Shown here: one piece after another, positions 26,664 to 36,567 of the stretch
Numbering within the stretch: the stretch's first letter is position 1
How the letters are laid out: each line of letters starts with the position of its first letter
Assembly: GCF_015679265.1 (NCBI RefSeq)
Contig: NZ_CP064942.1
Location: forward strand, 248,001-312,000
Length of the DNA: 64,000 nucleotides
Direction: 5' to 3'
DNA from: Pontivivens ytuae
Lineage (GTDB): Bacteria; Pseudomonadota; Alphaproteobacteria; Rhodobacterales; Rhodobacteraceae
Translations under genes and position numbers: made by a program
Notes under the pieces: generated by a model
The model's input: the letters and a program-made list of their open reading frames with translations, nothing else
Database searches by the model: none
What the model was told of the DNA's origin: nothing

Positions 26664-27348
26664 CGCTCACCTTTCCCAGCAGGTCGGCCGCGGCCGCCTG
26701 CTCCGCATCGCGCTTGGAGCGGGCCTCGGCGGAGGCCGCCCCGTGCCCCTCGACCCGGACCTCGACGGTGAAGACCGGCTTGTGGTCCGGCCCGCGGCGG
26801 TCGATCACCGCGTAGCGCGGCAGGTCGAGCCCCTCGGCCTGCGCCCATTCCTGCAGCCGGGTCTTCGCGTCCCGCGCATCCTTCGCCGCACCCGCCACCC
26901 GCGGGCCCCAGAGCCGCAGGATCACGCCGCGCGCAGCTTCCATCCCTGCATCCAGATAGATCGCGGCGATCACCGCTTCCATGGCGTCGCCGAGAAGTGC
27001 GGTCTTGCGCCGCCCGCCGGTCATCGCCTCGGACCGGCCGAGGATCAGCGCCTCGCCCACGCCGACCTCCGCCGCGATCTCGGCGCAGGTCTCCTTGCGC
27101 ACGAGGGCGTTGAAGCGCGGCGCGATCTGGCCCTCGTTGGCCTTCGCGTCCTCGGCGAGCAGCGCCTCGGCGACCACGAGGGCGAGCACCCGGTCGCCCA
27201 GGAATTCCAGCCGCTGGTTGTCGGGCCGGGCGCGGTTGGCGATGGAGGAGTGGGTGAGCGCGCGTTCCAGAAGGCTCGGGTCGGCGAAGTCGTGGCCGAG
27301 CGCGTCCATCAGCGCCCGGCGCGGCCCCTCCCCGCTCACTCGACCCAT
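26656..27348 (-). CDS. rnc: Ribonuclease III
   Basis: About 230 residues from ATG 27348; GTG 27339 (in a GTGA overlap with lepB) and ATG 27309 are alternatives. The catalytic signature [14 protein letters not shown] holds the Mg-binding acidic residues, and [15 protein letters not shown] gives the second acidic pair. A double-stranded RNA-binding domain follows ([12 protein letters not shown], then the basic helix [12 protein letters not shown]). It processes rRNA and other structured RNA. It lies in the lepB-rnc-era operon. Confidence 0.95.
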   Translation of the reverse strand: MGRVSGEGPRRALMDALGHDFADPSLLERALTHSSIANRARPDNQRLEFLGDRVLALVVAEALLAEDAKANEGQIAPRFNALVRKETCAEIAAEVGVGEALILGRSEAMTGGRRKTALLGDAMEAVIAAIYLDAGMEAARGVILRLWGPRVAGAAKDARDAKTRLQEWAQAEGLDLPRYAVIDRRGPDHKPVFTVEVRVEGHGAASAEARSKRDAEQAAAADLLGKVSDE

Positions 27349-28166
27349 TCGAAGAACCTGTCGGCCCGCCAGTTCCACGGCAGGAAGAGCGACGGACCGG
27401 CCGCGGACAGCACCACGAGATTCGCCTTGCCGATCAGGAGGTCACGGTGGACGAAAGCAACGCCCGACGGGTCGCGCAGCGCCGTGCCGCTGATCTGCGG
27501 GCGGAAGCGCTCGAACTGCTGCGTCGTGAAGTAGCGGCTGTCGATGGAGTTGTCGCGGTTGTCGCCCATGAAGAAGAAATGGTCGTCCGGCACGCGGTAG
27601 ACACCCGCATCATCGGCCGCCGTATCGGCGATGTTGAGCACGAAGTGATCCTGCCCGCCCGGCAGCGTCTCGATGAACTGCTCCTTGAGGCAGGTGGCCC
27701 CCAGCGCCACGGCGCCGTTGGAGCAGCGCGGGCGGGTGTTCTGCTGCCGCTCGAAGATCTCCTCGAACTGGCCGGCGGGGGCCAGCGGCAGCATCTCGCC
27801 GTTCACCACGAGGCGCCCGTCGACCATCTGGAGGCTGTCACCCGGCAGGCCGACGAGCCGCTTGATGTAGTCGGTGCCGTTCACCGGGTGGCGGAAGACG
27901 ACGATGTCGCCGCGGTCCGGATCGGAGGCGAAGAGGCGTCCCTCGAACGGGCACATGGCGGCCGTGGGGCAGGACACGGCGGCGTAGCCATAGGCGAACT
28001 TGTTCACGAAGAGGAAGTCGCCGACCAGAAGCGTCGGCTTCATCGAGCCCGAGGGAATGTAGAACGGCTGGAAGAGCAGCGTCCGGATCAGCCCCGCGAG
28101 CAGCAATGCGTAGACGATCGTCTTGATCGTCTCGAAAAAACCGCCGTCCGCTTTGTTATCGGCCAT
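27336..28166 (-). CDS. lepB: Signal peptidase I
   Basis: 276 residues from ATG 28166. A membrane anchor (about 14-34) is followed by the catalytic S41 in [10 protein letters not shown] and the general base K102 in [12 protein letters not shown]; the GDNRDNS-type box D ([13 protein letters not shown]) is also present. It cleaves signal peptides of exported proteins. The gap from acpS is 17 nt; it overlaps rnc. Confidence 0.95.
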   Translation of the reverse strand: MADNKADGGFFETIKTIVYALLLAGLIRTLLFQPFYIPSGSMKPTLLVGDFLFVNKFAYGYAAVSCPTAAMCPFEGRLFASDPDRGDIVVFRHPVNGTDYIKRLVGLPGDSLQMVDGRLVVNGEMLPLAPAGQFEEIFERQQNTRPRCSNGAVALGATCLKEQFIETLPGGQDHFVLNIADTAADDAGVYRVPDDHFFFMGDNRDNSIDSRYFTTQQFERFRPQISGTALRDPSGVAFVHRDLLIGKANLVVLSAAGPSLFLPWNWRADRFFEWVE

Positions 28167-28183
28167 ATCCTGCTGCCCCTTCA

Positions 28184-28627
28184 TCACGTGCCCGCGCGCT
28201 TCTCCCCGGCGGGCGGGGCGTTGTCAATGGCGATGGGCCGGGCTTCGATCACGACGAAGGCACTGGCCCAGGGATGGTCGTCCGTCAGTGTGACGTGGAT
28301 GAGGGCCTCGTGCCCCGGCGGGGTGAGGCTGGCGAGGCGGTCCGCGGCCCAGCCCGTCACCTCCATCACCGGCTGGCCCGTACGCAGGTTGCGCACCGCC
28401 ATGTCCTTCCACGCGATGCCCATGCGCAGGCCGGTGCCGAGCGCCTTGGAGCAGGCTTCCTTCGCCGCCCAGCGTTTCGCGTAGCTTTCCACCCGGTTGG
28501 CGATGCGCTCGGAGCGGGCGCGCTCGGTCTCCGTATAGCAGCGGTCAAGGAAGCGGTCGCCGAAGCGCTCGATGGTCCGTCCGATGCGCTCGATATTGGC
28601 GAGGTCCGTGCCGATCCCGACGATCAT
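28184..28627 (-). CDS. acpS: Holo-[acyl-carrier-protein] synthase
   Basis: 147 residues. The AcpS signatures [12 protein letters not shown] and [14 protein letters not shown] contain the Mg-binding Asp and Glu. It transfers 4'-phosphopantetheine from CoA to acyl carrier protein. The start overlaps the stop of the upstream secreted-protein gene (ATGA). The pdxJ-acpS-lepB order is conserved; here lysE and a secreted-protein gene are inserted between pdxJ and acpS. Confidence 0.94.
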   Translation of the reverse strand: MIVGIGTDLANIERIGRTIERFGDRFLDRCYTETERARSERIANRVESYAKRWAAKEACSKALGTGLRMGIAWKDMAVRNLRTGQPVMEVTGWAADRLASLTPPGHEALIHVTLTDDHPWASAFVVIEARPIAIDNAPPAGEKRAGT

Positions 28628-29058
28628 TCCGCGCTCACCCGGTCGGTGAGACGGTCGAGGGAGATGGTGAGGATCCGCGGCGTCACCTCCGGCGCGTCGG
28701 CGGTGTTCACCGGCACTTCAATGACGAGGCCGACCAGCGGGTCGTAGCGTGCGCTGAGCGCCGCGAAATCGACCCCGGCAAAACCGCCGCCGCCCTCCAC
28801 GGCCGAGATCACGCGGCACCGCCCGCCCGGCAGCGTGTCGTCGGGCCATTGCAAGAGGATGTGGTTGTAGCCCAGCGCCGGCTCGATGGTGTCGAGGAGC
28901 AGCAGCCGCACCTCGCCATTGGCGAAGTAGGCAAAGCTCGATTCCACCGGATCGGCGACATTGGCGGCGGAGGCCCACTCCACATCGCAGGCCGTCACGA
29001 CCGCCTGCGCCTGCGCCGTGGCAGGCAGCAGGGCGGCGAGCGCCAGGGCCCGGATCAT
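28624..29058 (-). CDS. Hypothetical secreted protein, 144 residues
   Basis: A signal peptide ([19 protein letters not shown]) precedes a mature region with two cysteines (C24 and C81) that could form a disulfide. It is beta-rich ([24 protein letters not shown]) with no recognised family. It overlaps LysE upstream and acpS downstream by 4 nt (ATGA), so it is co-translated inside the housekeeping block. I have no function to propose. Confidence 0.75.
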   Translation of the reverse strand: MIRALALAALLPATAQAQAVVTACDVEWASAANVADPVESSFAYFANGEVRLLLLDTIEPALGYNHILLQWPDDTLPGGRCRVISAVEGGGGFAGVDFAALSARYDPLVGLVIEVPVNTADAPEVTPRILTISLDRLTDRVSAE

Positions 29059-29675
29059 GCCGTTCTCCGCAGCAGGAGGGAGAGGCCCGCCACGCCGAAG
29101 AGAGTCGCGGCCACCGCCTCGAACAGGCGGCGCGCACGGGCATAGACCCGGCGGGCGGGCGCGAGGGAGAAGAGGACGGCGTAACCGAGGAAGACCGTCG
29201 CGCTGAGGCACGCGATGGACAGGAAGATGGTCAGCACATCCGCCGCCGTCGCACCCACCGGCAGGCCGACCGTGTAGAGCGCTCCGAAGAAGAAGATCGC
29301 CTTCGGGTTGGTCAGGTGCAGGCCGAGGCCGCGCAGATAGGCCGCCCTGACCGCCGCCGGGGTCTCGACCGCCAGCGGTGCGCGGGACTGCATGGCCGAC
29401 CGGGCCGAGCGCCAGGCGAGCCACAGCAGGTACGCGCCGGCCACGTAACGGAACGCCTCGATCAGCCAGCCATGTGCGGCCATGAGCGCTGCGAGGCCCA
29501 GCGCGGCGGAGCTCGACCACATCAGCGAGCCGGTCAGCACGCCCGACGCGAGTGCGAGGCCCACGCGCCGGCCCTGAGCCATCGAGGTCGCCGAGATGGC
29601 GAGCGTCGCGGGGCCGGGGCTCGCCGCCGCGACCAGCGCGATGACGAGGATCGCGGCGAGCTCCGCCCCGCTCAC
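29055..29675 (-). CDS. LysE family translocator
   Basis: 206 residues with about six membrane helices. The RhtB/LysE hallmark [10 protein letters not shown] follows the first helix, and [10 protein letters not shown] is in the middle. It exports amino acids or related metabolites. The GTG start overlaps the pdxJ stop (GTGA). A longer open frame in the same phase extends upstream but reads through pdxJ and is not real. Confidence 0.88.
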   Translation of the reverse strand: MSGAELAAILVIALVAAASPGPATLAISATSMAQGRRVGLALASGVLTGSLMWSSSAALGLAALMAAHGWLIEAFRYVAGAYLLWLAWRSARSAMQSRAPLAVETPAAVRAAYLRGLGLHLTNPKAIFFFGALYTVGLPVGATAADVLTIFLSIACLSATVFLGYAVLFSLAPARRVYARARRLFEAVAATLFGVAGLSLLLRRTA

Positions 29676-30424
29676 CGGGCGGCGTCCATCAGGCGGCGCA
29701 TATGCGCGATGGCGTTGTCGAGGCCGGAGAAGATCGCCTCGCCGATCAGGAAGTGCCCGATATTGAGCTCCTTGACCTGCGGGATGGCCGCGATCGGGCC
29801 CACCGTCTCGAAGCCCAGGCCGTGGCCCGCATGGACCTCCAGCCCCAGGCTGTCGGCGAAGGCGGCCATGTCGCGGATGCGCTCCAGCTCCGCGTCGCGG
29901 TCGGCGAAGCGCCCTTCGGCATGGGCGTCGCAATAGGCGCCGGTGTGGATCTCGATGACGGGTGCGCCGATGCGGTGCGCCGCCTCGATCTGCTTGCGGT
30001 CCGCGGCGATGAAGATGGAGACGCGGCACCCGGCATCGCGCAGCGGAGCGATGAAATGGGCGAGCCGGTTCTCGTCCTTCGCCACTTCGAGCCCGCCCTC
30101 GGTCGTCCGCTCCTCCCGCTTCTCGGGCACGATGCAGACGGCGTGGGGGACGTGGCGCAGGGCGATGGCCTGCATCTCGTCGGTGGCGGCCATCTCGAAG
30201 TTGAGCGGCACGGTGAGCGTTTCGGCCAGCGCCTCGATATCCGGGTCGGTGATGTGGCGGCGATCCTCGCGCAGGTGAGCGGTGATGCCGTCGGCCCCTG
30301 CCCGCTCGGCCAGCTTCGCCGCGCGCACCGGATCGGGCCACGAACCGCCGCGCGCATTGCGCACGGTCGCTACGTGGTCGATGTTCACCCCCAGCCGCAG
30401 CCGGTTCTCGTCCTCGCTCATCAT
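29672..30424 (-). CDS. pdxJ: Pyridoxine 5'-phosphate synthase
   Basis: 250 residues. PdxJ condenses 1-deoxyxylulose 5-phosphate with 3-amino-2-oxopropyl phosphate. Family segments: [58 protein letters not shown] precedes the ATG, which overlaps the stop of the DUF2062 gene (ATGA). Confidence 0.95.
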   Translation of the reverse strand: MMSEDENRLRLGVNIDHVATVRNARGGSWPDPVRAAKLAERAGADGITAHLREDRRHITDPDIEALAETLTVPLNFEMAATDEMQAIALRHVPHAVCIVPEKREERTTEGGLEVAKDENRLAHFIAPLRDAGCRVSIFIAADRKQIEAAHRIGAPVIEIHTGAYCDAHAEGRFADRDAELERIRDMAAFADSLGLEVHAGHGLGFETVGPIAAIPQVKELNIGHFLIGEAIFSGLDNAIAHMRRLMDAAR

Positions 30425-31089
30425 CCGCCTCCTGCCTCGTGCAGCCGTTCCGCCGCCGCGGTCGTCGCATGGCCCTGCCGCGCCGCCTTCGCGATGCGCT
30501 TCAACAGCTTCTCCCGCCGGCGGGCCTGGTAGGCGCGGACCACCGGGCGGCTGACATAGTAGGTGATCGTCCCGGCGATCAGGCCGGGGATGATCCCCCC
30601 CACCAGATAGGGCAGGAACAGGTCCTGGAAAAACAGCGCGAGCCGATCCCAGGCCGACGGGCCGTAGCCGAAGAAGCTCTTGGTCGTCTGCCACATGCCG
30701 GCGAAGGCATTGGCGAAGGCCTTGACCACGATGTCGAAATCCGTGGTCCCGCGATCCCCCATGATCCAGCGCCCGAAGCCCAGCGAGACATAGGCGATGG
30801 CCGGGAACGTGATCGGGTTGCCGAAGAGCGTGCCGATGGCCGAGGCGATCAGGTTGCCCCGCACCACCCACGCGCACAGCATCGCCGCCATGAAGTGCAG
30901 GCCGAAGAGCGGGGAGAACGAGGCGAAGACCCCGCAGGCGAGGCCGAGGCTCACCTTGTGCGGGCTGTCGGGCAGGCGGCGCAACCTGTGCGCGAGGTAT
31001 TCGACCGCACGACGCCAGCCCGATTTGGGGTAAATCCCCTGGCGCACGCGTTCGAGCGTGCTGAGCGGCTTGCGTCGCTTGAAAACCAT
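30421..31089 (-). CDS. DUF2062 domain-containing membrane protein
   Basis: 222 residues. The DUF2062 core is visible: [24 protein letters not shown], then [14 protein letters not shown] and a third hydrophobic segment near residue 165. The C-terminus is basic ([16 protein letters not shown]). It probably lies in the inner membrane. It is located between rsh and pdxJ as in other Rhodobacterales. The function is unknown. Confidence 0.85.
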   Translation of the reverse strand: MVFKRRKPLSTLERVRQGIYPKSGWRRAVEYLAHRLRRLPDSPHKVSLGLACGVFASFSPLFGLHFMAAMLCAWVVRGNLIASAIGTLFGNPITFPAIAYVSLGFGRWIMGDRGTTDFDIVVKAFANAFAGMWQTTKSFFGYGPSAWDRLALFFQDLFLPYLVGGIIPGLIAGTITYYVSRPVVRAYQARRREKLLKRIAKAARQGHATTAAAERLHEAGGG

Positions 31090-31121
31090 ATCGTTCGGGC
31101 GCGATCCGTTTTGCGGCTTCG

Positions 31122-33308
31122 TCAGATCCCCGCCGAAGCCGGGGTACGTACCGCGTCCGAATTACGCTGCCGCACCACATCTGTCACGGCTGAATCCGCC
31201 TCGATGGCGGTCTCTATGCGCAGCAGGTGTTGCAGATCGCGCACTTCGACCCGCAGGGCCACCACATAGAAGTCCGGCTTGGGGTCGAGGATGCGGATGT
31301 CGGAGATGTTGGCGTTGTGCTCCCCGATCAGCGAACAGAGCCGGCCCAGCACGCCGGCATCATTTGCCATTGTCACGCAAAGCCTTGCAGCGTGGGTGCC
31401 GAGGCTCTCGCCCACGCCCCAGCGCAGGTCGACCCAGCGCTCGGGCTGGTCCTCGAAATCGACGAGCGTCGGGCAGTCGATGGAGTGGACCTCCACCCCG
31501 CGGCCGCGCCAGGTGATGCCGACGATGCGCTCGCCCGGCAGCGGCTCGCAGCAATTTGCCGCACGCGCCGCCTGCCCGGGGTCGAGGCCGATCACCCCGT
31601 CCGCCTGCCGCCGCGGCGGCGCGGGCTGGGCGCTGTCGGTAAGCTCGGGATAGAGGGTGGAGACGACCTCCTCGCCCGAGATCTCGGTCGCGCCAAGCGC
31701 GCGCAGCACGTCCTCCGCCCCCTCGCCGAGGCCGAGGCGTTCGGCGGCGGTGGCCAGCGCCTTGTCGGTCGCCTTCTTGCCGATCTTCTCGAACGCCACG
31801 CGGGCGAATTCGCGGCCCAGACGCACCAGCGCCTCCCGCTCCTCCTCCCGCGCGAAACGGCGGATGGCGGTCTTCGCCCGGCCGGTGACGACCAGATCGG
31901 CCCAGCTCGCCTGCGGCTTCTGCCCCGGGGCGGAGATGATGGTGACCGACTGGCCATTGCGCAGCCGGGTAAAGAGCGGCACGCGGCGGTTGTCGACCTT
32001 CGCCCCCACGCAGGAATTGCCGAGATTCGTGTGGATGGCGTAGGCGAAGTCGAGCGGCGTCGCCCCGCGCGGCAGCTTCACGACCTTGCCCTTCGGCGTG
32101 AAGCAGAAGACCTGATCCTGGAACATCTCCAGCTTCACATGCTCCAGGAACTCCGACGGATCGGCGGAGCCCGCGAGCCCCTCGTTCAGGTCCTTGAGCC
32201 AGGCGACGGGGTCGGCGGCGAACGGGTTCTCGAACCGGATGCCGTCGCGATAGGACCAGTGCGCGGCGACGCCGGTCTCGTTCACCTCGTGCATCTCGCG
32301 CGTGCGGATCTGGATCTCCACCCGCCGGGCTGACCGGCCCGACACCGTGGTGTGGATCGAGCGGTAGCCGTTGGATTTCGGCTGGCTGATATAGTCCTTG
32401 AACCGGCCGGGCACCGCGGTCCAGCGGCGGTGGATCACGCCAAGCGCGCGGTAGCAGTCCTCCTCCGACCGGGTGATGATGCGGAAGCCGAAGATGTCGG
32501 AGAGGCGGTGAAACTCCTCGTCCTTCTCCTGCAGCTTGCGCCAGATCGAATAGGGCTTCTTCTCGCGGCCCGTGACCTCCGCCGGGATGCCGGCGGCCGA
32601 AAGGACCAGCCGCATGTCCTCCACGATCTTGGGGATTACGTCGCCGGTCTCGTGCTTCAGTGTGATGAAGCGGCGCATGATGGAGGAGCGCCCCTCGGGC
32701 TGGAGCACCTTGAAGGACAGATCCTCCAGCTCCTCGCGCATCCATTGCATCCCCATGCGCCCGGCGAGCGGCGCATAGATGTCCATCGTCTCCTCGGCCT
32801 TCTGCACCTGCTTCTCGGGCCGCATGTGGCGGATCGTGCGCATGTTGTGCAGGCGGTCGTTGAGCTTGACGAGCAGCACGCGCAGGTCCTTGGCCACCGC
32901 CATCAGGAGCTTGTGGAAGTTCTCGGCCTGCTTGGTTTCCTTGGAGTTGAGCTCCAGGTTGGTGAGCTTCGTCACCCCGTTCACCAGCTCCGCGATCTCC
33001 TGCCCGAAGAGGCGGCTCACCTCCTTGTGGGTGGAGCCGGTATCCTCGACCGTGTCGTGCAGGAGTGCTGTCGCGATGGTGGCGTCGTCGAGTTGCTGTT
33101 CGGCGAGCATCTCGGCCACGGCGAGCGGGTGCGTGAAATAGGGCTCGCCCGATCGCCGCGTCTGCCCGTCATGGGCCTTCAGCGCATAGGCGTAGGCCGC
33201 CTCGATCAGCGCGGAGTTGGAGTGGGGGTTGTAGTCGCGGACCCGCGCGGCGAGCTCGGCCGCGCCGGGTCGGAAGAGGGGATGCGGCTCACGGGCCCCG
33301 TCGGGCAT
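31122..33308 (-). CDS. Bifunctional (p)ppGpp synthetase/hydrolase (Rsh/SpoT)
   Basis: 728 residues in RelA/SpoT order: HD hydrolase domain with [11 protein letters not shown] and HDTVEDT, synthetase domain with a G-loop and [22 protein letters not shown] domain ([21 protein letters not shown]), and a C-terminal ACT domain. The RFKD (RXKD) form is associated with bifunctional enzymes. It makes and degrades the stringent alarmone. It lies 16 nt downstream of rpoZ, the classic rpoZ-rsh operon. Confidence 0.95.
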   Translation of the reverse strand: MPDGAREPHPLFRPGAAELAARVRDYNPHSNSALIEAAYAYALKAHDGQTRRSGEPYFTHPLAVAEMLAEQQLDDATIATALLHDTVEDTGSTHKEVSRLFGQEIAELVNGVTKLTNLELNSKETKQAENFHKLLMAVAKDLRVLLVKLNDRLHNMRTIRHMRPEKQVQKAEETMDIYAPLAGRMGMQWMREELEDLSFKVLQPEGRSSIMRRFITLKHETGDVIPKIVEDMRLVLSAAGIPAEVTGREKKPYSIWRKLQEKDEEFHRLSDIFGFRIITRSEEDCYRALGVIHRRWTAVPGRFKDYISQPKSNGYRSIHTTVSGRSARRVEIQIRTREMHEVNETGVAAHWSYRDGIRFENPFAADPVAWLKDLNEGLAGSADPSEFLEHVKLEMFQDQVFCFTPKGKVVKLPRGATPLDFAYAIHTNLGNSCVGAKVDNRRVPLFTRLRNGQSVTIISAPGQKPQASWADLVVTGRAKTAIRRFAREEEREALVRLGREFARVAFEKIGKKATDKALATAAERLGLGEGAEDVLRALGATEISGEEVVSTLYPELTDSAQPAPPRRQADGVIGLDPGQAARAANCCEPLPGERIVGITWRGRGVEVHSIDCPTLVDFEDQPERWVDLRWGVGESLGTHAARLCVTMANDAGVLGRLCSLIGEHNANISDIRILDPKPDFYVVALRVEVRDLQHLLRIETAIEADSAVTDVVRQRNSDAVRTPASAGI

Positions 33309-33324
33309 GACCGCACCCCGTCGA

Positions 33325-33681
33325 TCACTTCTCGCCCTGGGCGTCCATCAGGGCGCGCAGGAGAGATTCTTCGGACATGTCGTCGTCGGAGGGCTTGTCA
33401 CCGCCGCCGTCGCCCATGAGGAGCGCCATCTGGTCCTCCTCCGGCTCGTCGACCTCGATCTGGCGCTGGTTCGACTCGATGGCCGCTTCGCGCAGTTGGT
33501 CGGCGGTCAGCGTCTCGTCTGCGATCTCGCGCAGGGCGACGACCGGGTTCTTGTCGTTGTCGCGGTCGATGGTGAGCGGCGCGCCGGTGGACAGTTCCCG
33601 CGCGCGGTGAGCTGCGAGCATCACCAGCTCGAACCGGTTGGGTACCTTGTCGACGCAATCCTCTACGGTCACGCGTGCCAT
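33325..33681 (-). CDS. rpoZ: DNA-directed RNA polymerase subunit omega
   Basis: 118 residues. Omega signature [28 protein letters not shown] at the start, followed by [11 protein letters not shown]; the C-terminal third is acidic and likely disordered. It aids RNA polymerase assembly and contributes to the ppGpp site. It is the first gene before rsh. Confidence 0.95.
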   Translation of the reverse strand: MARVTVEDCVDKVPNRFELVMLAAHRARELSTGAPLTIDRDNDKNPVVALREIADETLTADQLREAAIESNQRQIEVDEPEEDQMALLMGDGGGDKPSDDDMSEESLLRALMDAQGEK

Positions 33682-33725
33682 GTAGCGGCCTCCGCTCTTT
33701 CGTGGCTTGAAGAGAAGACCTTTAC

Positions 33726-34337
33726 CTAGCGCGCAGGCGCGGGAGATGCAAGCGGGGCCAACTGGTCGAGCGCGCGGGTCAGCACGGCGTCGAGTGTGGC
33801 GCGGTCGGCGCCGGCTTCGGCGAGGACGACCATGCCGTCCACGATCGCGGTGAAGAAGGCGACGGCGCCGTCCTCGGGCGCGGTGCCGAGCAGCCGGGCG
33901 GCGTCGGTGCGAAAGGCGGCTTCGGCGGCGTCTAATGCAGCGTCGAGCGTCGGGCGGCCGCGCAGCTCCAGCATCGCCCGGCAGCGCAGGCAGCCCGGTG
34001 GGCGGTCGCCATCGGCCAGCCGGTCGGCGCTCTCGTTCAGGATCCGGGCCAGTGCTGCGCGCCGGTCGGGCGTCTCGGCAAGGGCCGCGTCCACCCGCCG
34101 GGTGAACCGCTCGGCATAGCGGCCGAGCGCGGCGGCGAAGAGCGCGTCCTTGTCGCCCCAGACACCGTAGAGGCTGGCCCGCGACGCCCCGCTCGCCGCC
34201 ACCAGATCGTCGAGCGAGGTCGCGCCGTAACCCTGACGCCAGAACAGGTCCGTCATGGCGTCGAGCGCACTTTCCACGTCGAAGCGGCGCGGGCGGCCGC
34301 GCTTCGGCCGTTCCGGCTCGCCGATTTGTGAACTCAT
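33726..34337 (-). CDS. TetR/AcrR family transcriptional regulator
   Basis: 203 residues from ATG 34337. The N-terminal helix-turn-helix ([39 protein letters not shown]) is a typical TetR DNA-binding domain. The C-terminal ligand domain has two close cysteines (GCLRCRAM), seen in some redox- or quinone-type members. A 35-nt inverted repeat at its start codon is the likely operator, implying autoregulation and control of the divergent cupin gene. Confidence 0.88.
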   Translation of the reverse strand: MSSQIGEPERPKRGRPRRFDVESALDAMTDLFWRQGYGATSLDDLVAASGASRASLYGVWGDKDALFAAALGRYAERFTRRVDAALAETPDRRAALARILNESADRLADGDRPPGCLRCRAMLELRGRPTLDAALDAAEAAFRTDAARLLGTAPEDGAVAFFTAIVDGMVVLAEAGADRATLDAVLTRALDQLAPLASPAPAR

Positions 34338-34371
34338 CGGTCTGAAAATCCCGGCATGATTTACAGACTGA
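34337..34371. promoter_or_regulatory. Inverted-repeat operator, TetR/cupin intergenic region
   Basis: Half-sites TCGGTCTGAAAAT (34337-34349) and ATTTACAGACTGA (34359-34371) are inverted repeats matching at 11 of 13 positions with a 9-nt spacer. One edge touches the repressor start codon. The size and location suit a TetR-family operator. Confidence 0.6.
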
Positions 34372-34416
34372 CCAATACGAAAACAGATACGCACCGTCCA
34401 GACCGGAGACCTCCCA

Positions 34417-34854
34417 ATGATCCGACCGCTCCTTTTGACCCTCGCCCTCCTCGCCCCGCCCGCCGCGGCGCAGGAGGGGGCGATCCGCCAGCTCGACCTC
34501 TCCGCCATGGAGCTTGCGTCCCATCCGCTCTTCACCGGGGTGGAGGCGGCGTTCCTGACCGGCGCCTTCGATGCGGAGGGGCTCTATGCCGCCAACTCTG
34601 TCATGCGGCGCGGCAGCACCTTTCCGCCGCACGCGCACCCGGACCTGCGGCTGACGGTCGTGATCTCGGGCACCATGTATCTCGGCGAGGGGGCGGAGAT
34701 CCGGCCGGAGGAGGCGCGGCCCTACCCCGCGGGCACCATCGCGCTCACCCCGCCGGGCACGATGCACTACATGCTCGCCCTTGAGGATGATGTGAGGATC
34801 TTGGAGATCGGGTCCGGTCCCAGCGGGACCGAGTTTGCGCAGGATCCCAGCTAG
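34417..34854 (+). CDS. Secreted cupin-domain protein
   Basis: 145 residues: a signal peptide (cleavage after about residue 18, AAA-Q) and one cupin_2 barrel. Metal-ligand candidates are in [10 protein letters not shown] (motif 1) and GTMHYM (motif 2). It is in the periplasm or outside. It is divergent from the TetR gene and is the probable target. The 3' end overlaps the opposing folK gene by 4 nt. The function is unknown; DUF4437 or anti-sigma-like cupins are alternatives. Confidence 0.8.
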   Translation: MIRPLLLTLALLAPPAAAQEGAIRQLDLSAMELASHPLFTGVEAAFLTGAFDAEGLYAANSVMRRGSTFPPHAHPDLRLTVVISGTMYLGEGAEIRPEEARPYPAGTIALTPPGTMHYMLALEDDVRILEIGSGPSGTEFAQDPS

Positions 34855-35405
34855 AGCGCACGCACCGCGGCGCGGTCGGCCTCCGGCAGCGCCGCCGTCA
34901 TCTCCGCCACGCTCCGCCCGGTGAGCGGGTGTGTCCAATCCGCCGCAATCTCGGCGAGCGGGACGAGGACGAAGGCCCGTTCATGCAGCCGCGGATGCGG
35001 CAGGATCAACTCGTCGGGCGCGGGCATCTCGCCCGCCTTCGCCCCCACTGCCATCCAGCCGCGCACCGTCTCCGCGTCGGGCAGCACGGCCTCCCCGACC
35101 GCCAGCAGATCGAGGTCGCAGATCCGCGCCTCCCACCGCCGGGCGCGGGTCCGGCCCAGCGCCCCTTCGATGCGGTGCAGCGTGGCGAGGATGCGCTCGG
35201 GCGGCAGATCGGTGTCGAGCGAGAGCGCGCCGTTCACGTAATCCGGCCCGCTGCCGGCCGGAAAGGCCGGTGTGGCATAGAGGCGGCTCATGCGGCGCAC
35301 CTGCAATCCCGCCTCGCCGATCAGATCGCGTGCGCGGAGCAGCGTTTCGCGCGCGGACCCCGCCGGACCGGGCAGATTTGCGCCCAAAGCGACAAGAACT
35401 GCCAT
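34851..35405 (-). CDS. folK: 2-amino-4-hydroxy-6-hydroxymethyldihydropteridine diphosphokinase
   Basis: 184 residues. The HPPK signatures are [13 protein letters not shown] (metal-binding Asp-x-Asp) and [19 protein letters not shown]. It uses ATP to pyrophosphorylate 6-hydroxymethyl-dihydropterin in folate synthesis. It is divergent from the NYN gene. It is not immediately joined to rpoZ, since tetR and the cupin gene lie between. Confidence 0.93.
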   Translation of the reverse strand: MAVLVALGANLPGPAGSARETLLRARDLIGEAGLQVRRMSRLYATPAFPAGSGPDYVNGALSLDTDLPPERILATLHRIEGALGRTRARRWEARICDLDLLAVGEAVLPDAETVRGWMAVGAKAGEMPAPDELILPHPRLHERAFVLVPLAEIAADWTHPLTGRSVAEMTAALPEADRAAVRAL

Positions 35406-35533
35406 AATCGGGGCCCTCCAATGCCTCTTTGCAGCCGTTCCCCTTTTTCATACTGTGCGCATATTGCACAAGCGTCCGCCCGCGTTTTGCCCCCCGACCG
35501 CGGCCCGGACCGCACCAAGAATTGGAGAAAAGA

Positions 35534-36109
35534 GTGTTCTACAGGGACGAGAGGCTTGCCCTCTTCATTGACGGATCAAACCTCTATGCGGCGGCGAAGG
35601 CCCTCGGCTTCGACATCGATTACAAGCTTCTTCGGACGGAATTCATGCGGCGCGGCAAGCTGCTGCGCGCCTTCTACTATACCGCGCTGATCGAGAACGA
35701 GGAATACTCGCCGATCCGCCCGCTTGTCGACTGGCTCAACTATAACGGTTTCATGATGGTCACCAAACCGGCCAAGGAGTTCACGGATTCCATGGGCCGG
35801 CGCAAGGTCAAGGGCAACATGGACATCGAGCTGACTGTCGACGCGATGGAGATGGCGCCGCATATCGACCACATGGTGTTGTTCTCCGGCGACGGCGACT
35901 TCAAGCCGCTGGTCCAGGGCATGCAGCGCCAGGGCGTGCGGGTCTCCGTGGTCTCCACCATCCGCTCCCAGCCGCCGATGATCGCCGACGAGCTGCGCCG
36001 CCAGGCCGACAACTTCATCGAGCTCGAGGAGCTGAAGGACGTGATCGGCCGCCCCCCGCGGGAGCGGGTAAACACCCCCAGCGGCAACGAGCGGGTGGCC
36101 GAGGACTGA
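35534..36109 (+). CDS. NYN domain protein (LabA/DUF88 family)
   Basis: 191 residues from a GTG at 35534 with GGAGA upstream. NYN (PIN-like) ribonuclease features: ALFIDGSNLYAAAK with the first catalytic Asp, NMDIELTVDAM, and VLFSGDGDFKPLVQ with further acidic residues. It is probably a cytoplasmic RNase that cleaves single-stranded RNA. It is divergent from folK, as in other Rhodobacterales. The natural RNA target is unknown. Confidence 0.88.
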   Translation: MFYRDERLALFIDGSNLYAAAKALGFDIDYKLLRTEFMRRGKLLRAFYYTALIENEEYSPIRPLVDWLNYNGFMMVTKPAKEFTDSMGRRKVKGNMDIELTVDAMEMAPHIDHMVLFSGDGDFKPLVQGMQRQGVRVSVVSTIRSQPPMIADELRRQADNFIELEELKDVIGRPPRERVNTPSGNERVAED

Positions 36110-36175
36110 GGTCCGCTGGCGCCACCGCGCGAGGCATCTTCCCGGATACAACCAGAGCGGGTATAGTCACTTCTG

Positions 36176-36538
36176 ATGAGGGGGCTCATGCTGATCGTGA
36201 CGCTGCTGGGTTTCATCGGCCCGGCACTCGCCAACGCGGTGTCGCATTGGCGCGCGGGCGATATCGTGACGGTGTTCATCTGTTCGGGCGGGCAGCTCGT
36301 CGCGATGCAGATCGATGGCAACGGCCAGCCCATCGAGCCCGATCCCGAGCAGGGCGAGGAGCGGAAGACCCACTGCCTGCTGGGCCACGGCGCCCCGCTC
36401 GACGCGGCGCCCGAGGCAGTCTGGCAGCGCCTTGCCTATGACGATGCGGCGCGTCCGCCGCTCGCCCACCAGCTTTCCGTCCATGGCGCGCCGGTCGCCC
36501 GGCCGCCACCGGCCCGCGCACCCCCTTCTGTTGTCTGA
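36176..36538 (+). CDS. Small secreted protein, DUF2946-like
   Basis: 120 residues with an N-terminal signal sequence (MRGLMLIVTLLGFIGPALA). The mature part has VFICSGGQLVAMQIDGNG and a later THCLLGH, a spaced Cys/His pattern reminiscent of DUF2946, which is often beside TonB receptors and PepSY proteins and may bind copper. The assignment is tentative. The gene precedes the first PepSY gene by 29 nt and is probably in the same transcript. Confidence 0.6.
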   Translation: MRGLMLIVTLLGFIGPALANAVSHWRAGDIVTVFICSGGQLVAMQIDGNGQPIEPDPEQGEERKTHCLLGHGAPLDAAPEAVWQRLAYDDAARPPLAHQLSVHGAPVARPPPARAPPSVV

Positions 36539-36567
36539 ATCCGCACGCAATTCAGACACTCCAAGGG

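Noticed and set aside
27309..27348. Alternative later start of rnc
   Set aside because: The site before 27309 is spaced too far; 27348 (or the GTGA at 27339) fits operon coupling better, though not proven.
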